A DNA stretch of 14,914 nt from an uncultured Actinomycetes bacterium. GTDB taxonomy: Bacteria > Actinomycetota > Actinomycetes > S36-B12 > UBA5976. Shown here in pieces: positions 8,073-14,627 of the stretch. The stretch is taken from NCBI GenBank assembly GCA_903951185.1, contig CAJBBC010000008.1, positions 1 through 14,914 of the forward strand. The letters are read 5' to 3'. Position numbers and translations under genes: made by a program. The first letter of the stretch is position 1. The number at the start of each line of letters is the position of its first letter. The notes below the pieces were generated by a model that saw only the letters and a program-made list of their open reading frames with translations, made no database searches and was not told the origin of the DNA.

Positions 8073-8846
8073 CTAACTAAAGTTTGCTTTGCCGGGACCG
8101 TTTTCGATAAATGATTTCATCCCGATCCCTTGATCTACCCCACCAAATAGTCCCGAAAATAGTTTTTGTTCGGTAACCAGTCCAGCCGAGAGGGGCTGTT
8201 CGATCCCAAAGTCAATTGCAGCTTTGGCGGCAGCAAGTTCAGAGGCACACCCTATCCCCAACTGTACGGCTAATTCCAAAACTCGAGGTAGTAATTCCTG
8301 GGGTTCGACAACTTGATTTACTAAACCAAGTCCAAGTGCTTCGGTAGCTGAAACAAATCGACCAGTAAAAATTAAATCTTTTGCTCGAGCTGCCCCGATT
8401 AACCGTGTTAATCGCTGAGTTCCACCCGCACCTGGAATTACCCCAAGTAATATTTCTGGCTGACCAAGTTGAGCATCTGAACTTGCAATACGTAAATCGC
8501 AACTTAGCGCTAACTCAAGTCCCCCGCCGAGTGCATAACCAGAAATTGCGGCGATAGTTGGTTTTGGAATTTCGCTAACTGCAGTGAAACAAGCTTGTAA
8601 GCCAGGAGTTTGTTTAGCCGCAACTTTCGCGTCCCAGTCGACCATTTCTTTAATATCAGCGCCTGCAGCAAATGATTTTTCGCCGCCGTAGAAAACAACT
8701 ACCCGGATATCCGCATTCTTTGAAATGGACTGGCTTATCTCGCGTATTTCCTCTTGCATCTGGCGATTGAGCACATTCATTTTCGGGCGGTCTAATTTAA
8801 CTAACCCAACTGAGCCATGGTGTTCAAGGGAAATATGTTCATACAT
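8073..8846 (-). CDS. enoyl-CoA hydratase/isomerase (crotonase family)
   Basis: This crotonase-fold enzyme probably hydrates 2-enoyl-CoA to 3-hydroxyacyl-CoA. The oxyanion-hole segments are FAAGADI (59-65) and ISGYALGGGLEL (101-112). Both glutamates used by true hydratases are present: Glu111 in GGGLELAL and Glu131 in LGQPEILLGVIPGAGGTQR. This argues for hydratase activity rather than a one-glutamate isomerase. The length of 257 is normal, and chain-length preference cannot be read. The ATG at 8844-8846 has no Shine-Dalgarno sequence. A TAATCT hexamer 7 bases upstream suits a leaderless transcript, so the gene may have its own promoter although it lies between the thioredoxin gene and etfB. 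With the thiolase and the dehydrogenase at 13443-14588 it supplies most beta-oxidation steps. Confidence 0.94.
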   Translation of the reverse strand: MYEHISLEHHGSVGLVKLDRPKMNVLNRQMQEEIREISQSISKNADIRVVVFYGGEKSFAAGADIKEMVDWDAKVAAKQTPGLQACFTAVSEIPKPTIAAISGYALGGGLELALSCDLRIASSDAQLGQPEILLGVIPGAGGTQRLTRLIGAARAKDLIFTGRFVSATEALGLGLVNQVVEPQELLPRVLELAVQLGIGCASELAAAKAAIDFGIEQPLSAGLVTEQKLFSGLFGGVDQGIGMKSFIENGPGKANFS

Positions 8847-8853
8847 ATAAATA

Positions 8854-8859
8854 AGATTA
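8854..8859 (-). promoter_or_regulatory. candidate -10 element for a leaderless enoyl-CoA hydratase mRNA
   Basis: TAATCT on the minus strand fits the actinobacterial TAnnnT -10 pattern and ends 7 bases before the ATG. No ribosome site is present, as expected if transcription starts at or beside the start codon. No convincing -35 box was seen. Confidence 0.3.
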
Positions 8860-8901
8860 GCGACTACCCAAAGGATTTGCTACTGACTGGTGTTATCCAG
8901 A

Positions 8902-9828
8902 TTAAAAAAGTGCATTTGCCAGCGAAGTTCGAGCGCTAACAACATCAGGATGTGTAGAACCAGCAATTTCAAATAACTCGACAAGACGATCTCTAACTAA
9001 GTCTCGCTCTTTGCCTGAATTAGTTCTAATTAACTCAATTAAACGATTAAAGGCGCCACGAAGGTCATTAAGTAAAAACTCTGCGTCAGCAGCAATGAAT
9101 TGACTTTCAATTTTGGAGTTGGCATCAGAAATGGCTAATTGGAAGTCAATTCCATCCATCCGCTTTAGTAATTCGACATTGAGTAATCCAATTTTTGCAA
9201 TTGGATCATTTGGTATGCCAGTTAATATCTCTTTATACGCAACAATTGCTGCATCCCAATTACCTTGTTCTAGTGCATTTTCAGCTGCATCAAAGCGTGG
9301 ATCGGAAATTAGTACTTCTGGGGCATTCTCGCCTTGGCCAGCAATTACATTTCCACTAACGCCTAGTTTGGCCGCTTGCTCAAGTACCGCATCAATTATT
9401 TGTTTAACTTGAGGTAAGGGTTGAGCGCCTTGAAATAGCGGAGCAACTTGACCACCAATTGAAACGAAAACGGTTGGGATTGATTGAACTTGAAAAGCCT
9501 GACTAATTTGTGGCTGCGCATCCACATCAATTTTTGCTAAAACAAATTTGCCGTTGTATTCCAGAGCCAGCTGTTCCAGTACTGGAGATAGTTGCTTGCA
9601 GGGTTCGCACCAAGTTGCCCATAAATCTATGACTACTGGAACTAATGCTGATTGTTTAATCACTAACTCTTCAAAAGTATCTGTCGTTACATCCAAAATT
9701 AATTTCGCAGCTACTGGATTAGCTTCACGGGTGGCTTGAACCTTTTGTGCAAGAACTTGTGCTTCTTTAGCCGCAGCTACAGCACCTAAATCAATTGCAC
9801 CACGCAAATTCATTGAATTTTGAGCCAC
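8902..9828 (-). CDS. thioredoxin-TPR fusion protein (CnoX/YbbN-like)
   Basis: This cytoplasmic protein joins a thioredoxin domain to a helical repeat domain. Order: an N-terminal extension of about 45 residues with RGAIDLGAV (9-17); a thioredoxin domain (about 46-155) with active-site WCEPC (73-77) and cis-proline Pro118 in SIPTV; and a tetratricopeptide-type helical region (about 178-305). Homologues include E. coli YbbN/CnoX, a redox-linked chaperone, and mycobacterial Rv1324. Both active-site cysteines are present (CEPC rather than the classic CGPC), so redox activity is plausible, unlike E. coli YbbN with a single active-site cysteine. The start is GTG at 9826-9828 with GGAG 8 bases upstream. 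The gene follows the thiolase by 31 bases, an order I recall from mycobacteria. Confidence 0.92.
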   Translation of the reverse strand: MAQNSMNLRGAIDLGAVAAAKEAQVLAQKVQATREANPVAAKLILDVTTDTFEELVIKQSALVPVVIDLWATWCEPCKQLSPVLEQLALEYNGKFVLAKIDVDAQPQISQAFQVQSIPTVFVSIGGQVAPLFQGAQPLPQVKQIIDAVLEQAAKLGVSGNVIAGQGENAPEVLISDPRFDAAENALEQGNWDAAIVAYKEILTGIPNDPIAKIGLLNVELLKRMDGIDFQLAISDANSKIESQFIAADAEFLLNDLRGAFNRLIELIRTNSGKERDLVRDRLVELFEIAGSTHPDVVSARTSLANALF

Positions 9829-9859
9829 GTTAATTTCTCCGTTATTAATTAGTTTTTAT

Positions 9860-11035
9860 TTAGGGAACGCGAATTATTAGCGCGTCACCTTGTCCGCCGC
9901 CACCGCAAAGCGCTGCTACACCAGTTCCGCCGCCACGTCGCTTTAACTCAAGGGCAAGATGTAAAACCAGACGTGCGCCAGACATTCCAATCGGATGCCC
10001 AAGTGCAATAGCGCCACCATTTACATTAACTCGGTCGCTTGAAATACCGAGTTCGTCCATGCTGACTAATGAAACTGCAGCAAAAGCTTCATTTATTTCA
10101 AAAAGATCTAACTCTTTTGGCTTAAGCCCAGCTTTGGCACATGCTTTGGCGATTGCACGTGCTGGCTGACCTTGTAGTGAAGCATCTGGTCCAGCGACCA
10201 TACCGTGCGCTTCAATGTGCGCAAGGATTTCTAAGCCAAGCTCTTTTGCTTTTGCTTCACTCATCACAATAACCGCAGCAGCGCCATCTGAAATTTGCGA
10301 AGATGAGCCGGCCGTAATTGTGCCATCTTTTGCAAAAGCTGGCTTAAGTGCAGTCAACGTTTCCAAACTAGTTTGAGCACGAATACCCTCATCAGAGCTA
10401 AAAATTATGCTTTCACCTTTGCGTTGTGGAATTTCAATCGGCACAATTTCTTCGGTAAATTTTCCAGCAGTAGTTGCTGCAGCGGCACGCTTATGCGACT
10501 CGGCTGAAAACTTATCCTGATCAACTCGAGTCAATTTGTAGTTTGCGTTATAACGTTCAGTTGCTTCGCCCATACCGAGTTGATCAATTGAGCAGAATAG
10601 ACCGTCAAGTGTCATTGAATCCTTCAGATTCCAGTCACCGTATTTAACGCCTTCGCGACTACCCATTAATAAGTGAGGTGCTTGCGACATACTTTCCATG
10701 CCGCCAGCGACAACAATGTCAGCTTCGCCAGCTCGTATTAATTGATCAGCAAGCGCAATTGCATTGATTCCAGATAAACAAACTTTATTAATAGTTAAGG
10801 CCGGGACATCCATGCCAATGCCAGCTTTTACGGCAGCTTGGCGAGCAGTGATTTGTCCAGCACCAGCTTGTAAAACGTGACCCATGATCACGTAATCAAT
10901 GAGTGTTGGCTTGACTCCCGATTTTTCTAATGCACCTTTTATCGCAATCGCACCTAAGTCAGTGGCTGAAAAATCTTTTAGGCTGCCAAGTAGTCGGCCA
11001 ATTGGGGTGCGAGCGCCACCAACTATTACTGACAT
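9860..11035 (-). CDS. fadA4: acetyl-CoA C-acetyltransferase (thiolase)
   Basis: Thiolases cleave 3-ketoacyl-CoA, or condense two acetyl-CoA to acetoacetyl-CoA. With the chosen start the protein has 391 residues, the usual length. Catalytic residues are all visible: Cys86 in INKVCLSG, Asn315-Glu316 in NEAFA, His347 in GGAIALGHPIGMSG, and Cys377 in ALCGGGGQG. The start is ATG at 11033-11035 because GGAGAGG lies 6 bases upstream. An in-frame TTG at 11048-11050 would put that ribosome site inside the gene. The C86 context and length suggest a biosynthetic or short-chain acetyl-CoA acetyltransferase. The symbol follows mycobacterial naming, where the neighbours are also an epimerase and a thioredoxin. 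The gene is divergent from the epimerase gene. Confidence 0.94.
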   Translation of the reverse strand: MSVIVGGARTPIGRLLGSLKDFSATDLGAIAIKGALEKSGVKPTLIDYVIMGHVLQAGAGQITARQAAVKAGIGMDVPALTINKVCLSGINAIALADQLIRAGEADIVVAGGMESMSQAPHLLMGSREGVKYGDWNLKDSMTLDGLFCSIDQLGMGEATERYNANYKLTRVDQDKFSAESHKRAAAATTAGKFTEEIVPIEIPQRKGESIIFSSDEGIRAQTSLETLTALKPAFAKDGTITAGSSSQISDGAAAVIVMSEAKAKELGLEILAHIEAHGMVAGPDASLQGQPARAIAKACAKAGLKPKELDLFEINEAFAAVSLVSMDELGISSDRVNVNGGAIALGHPIGMSGARLVLHLALELKRRGGGTGVAALCGGGGQGDALIIRVP

Positions 11036-11061
11036 ATTGCGCCTCTCCAACGTGATTTGAA

Positions 11062-11091
11062 TTGCACGAATTAGGGAAAATCCCTTACTGT
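11062..11091 (+). promoter_or_regulatory. candidate promoter of the epimerase/membrane-protein operon
   Basis: TTGCAC (11062-11067) and TACTGT (11086-11091) are spaced 18 bases apart, acceptable -35 and TAnnnT -10 elements. The epimerase ribosome site AGGGG (11110-11114) and ATG at 11120 follow. The dyad at 11073-11085 fills the spacer between the two boxes. Confidence 0.4.
11073..11085. promoter_or_regulatory. dyad in the divergent thiolase/epimerase promoter region
   Basis: AGGGAAAATCCCT is a 5-bp inverted repeat with a 3-base centre. It lies between the candidate -35 and -10 of the plus-strand genes. It also sits just downstream of a minus-strand TAAAAT (11093-11098) that could serve as -10 for the thiolase. 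One bound protein could therefore affect both directions; this is inference from position. Confidence 0.35.
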
Positions 11092-11119
11092 CATTTTAGC
11101 GATTCAATTAGGGGTATAG

Positions 11120-11557
11120 ATGCCAGCCGTAGAAAAAGTCATTGCTGACTTGGTTATCGGCGTGGATCATGTTGGCTTTGCAGTTCAAAACTTAGCAACT
11201 TCAATTGAAAAATGGGAGCAAGTTTTTGGTGCCACATTACATTCGCGCGAAATTAATCAGGATCAAGGTGTTGAAGAGGCGATGCTGCGATTTTCAGATG
11301 GTTCGCAAATTCAACTACTTGCAGCTTTGAATCCAGAATCAGTTATTGGAAAATTCTTAGCTAAACGAGGTGAAGGAGTTCAGCAAGTGGCGTTACAGGT
11401 TTCAAATTTGGAATTAGCCACACAACGCTTGACTGAAGCCCAGATTCCTACGGTTTACCCCACAAGTAAGTCTGGTTCAAATAAATCTTCGATAAACTTT
11501 ATCCACCCGAAATACACCGGCGGAGTACTAATCGAATTAGTTCAATATTCTGCCTAG
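11120..11557 (+). CDS. mce: methylmalonyl-CoA epimerase-like VOC protein
   Basis: Methylmalonyl-CoA epimerase interconverts the (R)- and (S)-forms between propionyl-CoA carboxylase and methylmalonyl-CoA mutase. The 145-residue single-domain VOC fold aligns along its length with the Propionibacterium shermanii enzyme as I recall it: DHVGFAV, QGVEEAML, KFLAKRGEG, INFIHPK and GGVLIELVQY. Ligands His17, Gln65 and Glu139 and the catalytic-type Glu53 are present. The ligand normally supplied by the second His of a His-His pair is Gln89 here (GEGVQQVAL). This could be a tolerated ligand change or a sign of a different substrate. The ATG has AGGGG 5 bases upstream. A membrane protein follows after 19 bases. 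No mutase or carboxylase gene is in the window. Confidence 0.85.
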   Translation: MPAVEKVIADLVIGVDHVGFAVQNLATSIEKWEQVFGATLHSREINQDQGVEEAMLRFSDGSQIQLLAALNPESVIGKFLAKRGEGVQQVALQVSNLELATQRLTEAQIPTVYPTSKSGSNKSSINFIHPKYTGGVLIELVQYSA

Positions 11558-11576
11558 AACTCTAGAAGGAATACAA

Positions 11577-12335
11577 ATGGCAAAGTGGCGCTTACTTTTT
11601 ACTACGCTTCCAGTCGTTGCAATAGTGCTTGGGTTACGTTACCTAGTTCATAATGTGGCCGGCATAAATGAAGTTGTTAATTTTTCTGACGCTGGCGCAG
11701 TTCTGACTGGCGCCTCAATTATCGTTGGTTTAATGCTCGGTGGCGTTATGGGCGATTACAAAGAATCTGAAAAATTACCTTCTGCACTTGCTGGTGGATT
11801 ATCAGGTTTTGAGGCAATGGCGCTGCGTGGTTTACAACTTAAAGATCTTGATGCATCGTGGGTGCGACCTAGAATCGCAAAAACTGGCCATGTAATTAAT
11901 GAGTGGTTACACGGGCGAGTGAGTGACGACGAAATGTGGGAAGCAACTTCTGATAATTCCCAGATGGTTATTGATTTAGAAAAAGCTGGTGTACCAACTC
12001 ACTATTTAGCCCGCTTATTTGTAGCTAACGCCGATATGGGCGGTGCACTTAGTCGCATGGCAGTTATCAAAAACACGAGCTTTATTAAAACTGGTTACGC
12101 GCTGATGGAATTACTGATTGTAATTGTTCTTGGGTTGTTAGTAATTGTGGATTATCCAAAACCAACTGTGCAATGGGTTGTCTCTGGTGTACTAGCTGCT
12201 GCGTACTCTTACCTAGTTTTACTGGTTAAAGATCTTGATAATCCATTTGATTACGGTGCAAATGATGGAAAAGGTTCGGCAGCTGACGTCGATCTAACTC
12301 CGTGGCGGAAATATTTCGCTAGTTTACAAAAGTAA
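11577..12335 (+). CDS. four-helix membrane protein of unassigned function
   Basis: I do not recognise this 252-residue protein with confidence. It has four hydrophobic segments: about 6-25, 39-58, 174-192 and 198-217. A long polar central region (about 60-170) separates the pairs, and a short polar tail of about 30 residues ends in WRKYFASLQK. The DLDNPFDYG stretch (219-227), just after the last helix, resembles the Asp-x-Pro-Phe ending seen in bestrophin-like and DUF4239 membrane proteins, so a remote relation to those is possible. No signal peptidase site is evident. The ATG has GAAGGA 6 bases upstream, and the gene follows the epimerase by 19 bases, probably in the same transcript. A strong terminator follows at once. 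There is no sign of truncation or transfer. Confidence 0.85.
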   Translation: MAKWRLLFTTLPVVAIVLGLRYLVHNVAGINEVVNFSDAGAVLTGASIIVGLMLGGVMGDYKESEKLPSALAGGLSGFEAMALRGLQLKDLDASWVRPRIAKTGHVINEWLHGRVSDDEMWEATSDNSQMVIDLEKAGVPTHYLARLFVANADMGGALSRMAVIKNTSFIKTGYALMELLIVIVLGLLVIVDYPKPTVQWVVSGVLAAAYSYLVLLVKDLDNPFDYGANDGKGSAADVDLTPWRKYFASLQK

Positions 12336-12343
12336 AAATAAAA

Positions 12344-12388
12344 AGTGGCCGGCTGTGAATATTTTTGTAGCCGGCCATTCTTTTTTTT
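12344..12388. terminator. bidirectional intrinsic terminator between convergent genes
   Basis: TGGCCGGCT (12346-12354) pairs with AGCCGGCCA (12369-12377) in a GC-rich 9-bp stem around a 14-base loop. On the plus strand it is followed by TTC and eight T (12381-12388). On the minus strand it is followed by a T-rich run (complement of 12335-12344). It ends both the membrane-protein transcript and the hydrolase transcript, and its T-run includes bases of the hydrolase stop codon. Confidence 0.92.
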
Positions 12389-13145
12389 AGTTAGGTGTGA
12401 GTTTCCCAGTTAAGTCATCCCATTTTTGAATTGGGCCTGACCATTGCCAATCTAAAGTTGGTAATTCAGGGCGGATAACTCTAAGCGCTGCATCCCAAGC
12501 AATTCGAACAAACTTCTCACCAACCCATAAATGTTTTCCTTCAGGAATTGCTTGAACTTGCGCTTGAGCTATTAAGGAAAATTTAGAAATAGCTTCCGCT
12601 GGCTTTAAATATTCATCAAACTCCGGAATAAGCGCTAGCACCGGTCGCCCACTCTTTGCCCATGTTTGTAGTGCCGCAGGGTCACTCCATTTAAGTGGTG
12701 GACTAAAAAGTATTGCGCCTTTAACTGGATCGACATCACCATGAAGTAATACAACGTCAGTACCAAAGGACCAACCAACTAACCAAATATTTGGCAGCTT
12801 ACGATCAATTGCAAACTGCAGCGCTGCTTGTAAATCTAATCCCTCGGCTCTACCTTGATCGTATTTTCCTTCACTAGTTCCAGCGGCACTTGATGTTCCG
12901 CGAGTATTGAAGCGAAGTACTGCAAGATCAGCTAGTGCTGGCAATCGCCAGGCCGCTTTTCGATAAAGATGACTATCCATCATTCCGCCACCAGTTGGAT
13001 TTGGATGTAAGCAAATGATTGTGGCCAACGGTTGATTAACCTCAGGTAATGCCAACTCGCCAACTAGTTTTAAACCATCTTTAGTTATTAATTCAATTGC
13101 TTCACGCTTTGCAGGCAAGACACTATTTGCTGACAATTCAGTCAT
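12387..13145 (-). CDS. alpha/beta hydrolase
   Basis: This is a cytoplasmic alpha/beta-fold hydrolase of 252 residues, probably an esterase or thioesterase; its substrate cannot be read. The nucleophile elbow is GWSFG with Ser126, the acid is likely Asp177 (in IPEFDEYLKP), and the base is His205 (in PEGKHLWVG). A distinctive HPNPTGGGMMDSHLY stretch (47-61) forms the oxyanion-side loop after the third strand, followed by RFNTRGTSSAAGTSEG (78-93). There is no signal peptide. The ATG at 13143-13145 overlaps the stop of the upstream small protein by one base (TAATG). This indicates translational coupling and perhaps a shared process. I recall a similar hydrolase beside a similar small protein in Streptomyces. 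Confidence 0.88.
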   Translation of the reverse strand: MTELSANSVLPAKREAIELITKDGLKLVGELALPEVNQPLATIICLHPNPTGGGMMDSHLYRKAAWRLPALADLAVLRFNTRGTSSAAGTSEGKYDQGRAEGLDLQAALQFAIDRKLPNIWLVGWSFGTDVVLLHGDVDPVKGAILFSPPLKWSDPAALQTWAKSGRPVLALIPEFDEYLKPAEAISKFSLIAQAQVQAIPEGKHLWVGEKFVRIAWDAALRVIRPELPTLDWQWSGPIQKWDDLTGKLTPN

Positions 13146-13423
13146 TATTTACCTTTAGGTTTGCGATTAGAACGTTTTGCCCAACACGTTGAATGCCAAT
13201 GCCGGCGATTATCAACTGAATCAATTGGCCACGCAACAATATGTGGAGTTCCTGGCTTAATTTCCATATCGCAACCAGGGCATCGATATTCTTTAACTGA
13301 AGTTTGCCCAGTTATAGATTGCACAACCCAATCGCCGTCAATGTCTGTTTGGGTGCGACGAAAACCACCAACTCGCAGTTCTTCTGGTTCTGGAATTGGT
13401 TCACGTCGGTTTCGGCGAGCCAT
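13145..13423 (-). CDS. small conserved Cys/His protein, putative zinc-binding
   Basis: This 92-residue protein resembles an actinobacterial family often labelled 'ATP/GTP-binding protein', although no nucleotide-binding motif is visible. A basic N-terminus (ARRNRRE) leads to a predicted strand region with DGDWVVQSITG (29-39). A metal-binding-like core follows: Cys48-x2-Cys51 (YRCPGCD), His61 (PGTPHIVAW), then RRHWHSTCW with His75, His77 and Cys80. The tail is lysine/arginine-rich (SNRKPKGK), so nucleic-acid binding is conceivable. The function is unknown. The ATG has no ribosome site, but TAGACT lies 6 bases upstream, which suits a leaderless transcript. It is coupled to the hydrolase by a one-base overlap, and follows the dehydrogenase stop by 19 bases. 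Confidence 0.88.
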   Translation of the reverse strand: MARRNRREPIPEPEELRVGGFRRTQTDIDGDWVVQSITGQTSVKEYRCPGCDMEIKPGTPHIVAWPIDSVDNRRHWHSTCWAKRSNRKPKGK

Positions 13424-13429
13424 GAAATA

Positions 13430-13435
13430 AGTCTA
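13430..13435 (-). promoter_or_regulatory. candidate -10 element for a leaderless small-protein/hydrolase mRNA
   Basis: TAGACT on the minus strand fits TAnnnT and ends 6 bases before the ATG at 13421-13423. No ribosome site is present. It lies within the 19-base gap after the dehydrogenase stop, so the small protein and hydrolase could be transcribed separately from the dehydrogenase. No -35 box was recognised. Confidence 0.3.
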
Positions 13436-13442
13436 GATAGTT

Positions 13443-14588
13443 CTAGAGCGGAAGCGGCGCATACTCACTATGACCACTGGTTTGGGCAAGCTTTGCTTGG
13501 CGGTCGCGAACTTCATTTATTCCAATAACTTCAATCCGCTCAAACGGTCCAGCTGGTAGTCCGCAGCCTAATTTCATTCCATTGTCTATATCAGCTTTGG
13601 ACGCGTACCCACTAGCTTCCATTTCAATTGCATTACCTAAATATGCAGTTTCTAACTCAAGATAGATTTCATTTTTTAATGCAGTATTTGGACTAGTTGG
13701 AATCTCAGGTTTCGGTGAGTAGTTATAAAAACCAGAACCTGTTTTGCGGCCTTTATGGCCACCAGCTAATAAATCTGTTAACCCGGCAGCTGGTTTATGT
13801 AAGTGGTTTCCGGAATCACTGTAAATTGTTTTCAAAATTTCAACGCAAGTATCTAGGCCAATTAAATCTGCCAGTTCGAGTGGTCCCATTGGATAGCCGG
13901 CTAATTCACGCATTGCACTATCAATATCCAAAATAGTTGCCTTTTTTAAGTCAAGTATTTGGACGGCATGATTTAGGTAAACGAGTAGCAGTTTATTTAC
14001 AATAAACCCTGGTTGATCAGCCACTTGAGCTACATATTTATTAAGCTTTCGCCCGACATTAAGAGCGTCCGAAATTACTTCTGGGGTTGTCAGAGGTGTC
14101 GCCACAAGTTCCACAAACTTTTGAATTGGTGCTGGATTAAAAAAATGAAAACCCAGAACCTGACTAGGTCGATTCGTTGCAGATGCAATTTCAGTCACGG
14201 AAAGACTTGAAGTATTTGTCGCTAAAACTGCACTTGGTTTGGCCACTTCGTCGATTTGTTTAAAGATAGTTTGTTTCAGCGCCAGCGATTCAGGGGCGGC
14301 TTCAATGATTAAATCGCAGTCTGCTAATTCAGAAAAGTCTTCACTCCAAGTAACTCGGGCTTGGATTTGATCTACTTCTAGCTGCGTTAGTTTTTGCTTA
14401 GCTAATGCTCGCGTTAAAGAGGTAGTTAGATATTGTTTACCTTGATCAACTGCCAATTTACTTTCGGCTATCCCGACCACTTGGAAACCTTGAGCTGAAA
14501 AAACTTCGACAATTCCGGCGCCCATAATGCCTAAACCGATAACTCCGACTTGCGTTAAGTCTGTGCCCGAAACGCTCTTTTGTGTCAT
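13443..14588 (-). CDS. 3-hydroxyacyl-CoA dehydrogenase with extra partial C-terminal domain
   Basis: The enzyme oxidises 3-hydroxyacyl-CoA (probably short-chain, such as 3-hydroxybutyryl-CoA) to 3-ketoacyl-CoA with NAD(P)+. The Rossmann motif VIGLGIMGAGI is at 16-26. Catalytic Ser127 (NTSS), His148 (HFFNP), Glu160 and Asn198 have the spacing known from the human enzyme. The C-terminal domain has GYPMGPLELADLIGLD (231-246) and ends with GRKTGSGFYNYSP (280-292). Normal stand-alone enzymes stop near 285-290 residues. This one continues to 381 with a second, shortened copy of the same domain (about 305-365, including ADIDNGMKLGCGLPAGPFE). The ATG at 14586-14588 has AAGG only one base away, so it is probably leaderless. 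It is divergent from the gene at 14628. Confidence 0.94.
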   Translation of the reverse strand: MTQKSVSGTDLTQVGVIGLGIMGAGIVEVFSAQGFQVVGIAESKLAVDQGKQYLTTSLTRALAKQKLTQLEVDQIQARVTWSEDFSELADCDLIIEAAPESLALKQTIFKQIDEVAKPSAVLATNTSSLSVTEIASATNRPSQVLGFHFFNPAPIQKFVELVATPLTTPEVISDALNVGRKLNKYVAQVADQPGFIVNKLLLVYLNHAVQILDLKKATILDIDSAMRELAGYPMGPLELADLIGLDTCVEILKTIYSDSGNHLHKPAAGLTDLLAGGHKGRKTGSGFYNYSPKPEIPTSPNTALKNEIYLELETAYLGNAIEMEASGYASKADIDNGMKLGCGLPAGPFERIEVIGINEVRDRQAKLAQTSGHSEYAPLPL

Positions 14589-14627
14589 ACCTTAAGTCTG
14601 GCAGAGAAATTAAGGCAAGATAGACCC
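14589..14627. other. 39-base divergent spacer with an inverted repeat
   Basis: CCTTAA (14590-14595) and TTAAGG (14610-14615) form an inverted repeat separated by 14 bases. The spacer is too short for two ordinary promoters with leaders, so at least one gene is probably leaderless or its promoter extends into the opposite gene. On the minus side CAGACT ends 6 bases before the dehydrogenase ATG. Confidence 0.3.

Noticed and set aside
11036..11050. Five extra codons on the thiolase from an upstream TTG
   Set aside because: They would overlap the strong GGAGAGG ribosome site; the ATG at 11033-11035 gives the normal family N-terminus.
13432..13447. Two TCTAGA copies separated by four bases
   Set aside because: Each is itself a 6-bp palindrome and one overlaps the dehydrogenase stop codon. 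The centre is not symmetrical, so this is probably chance.
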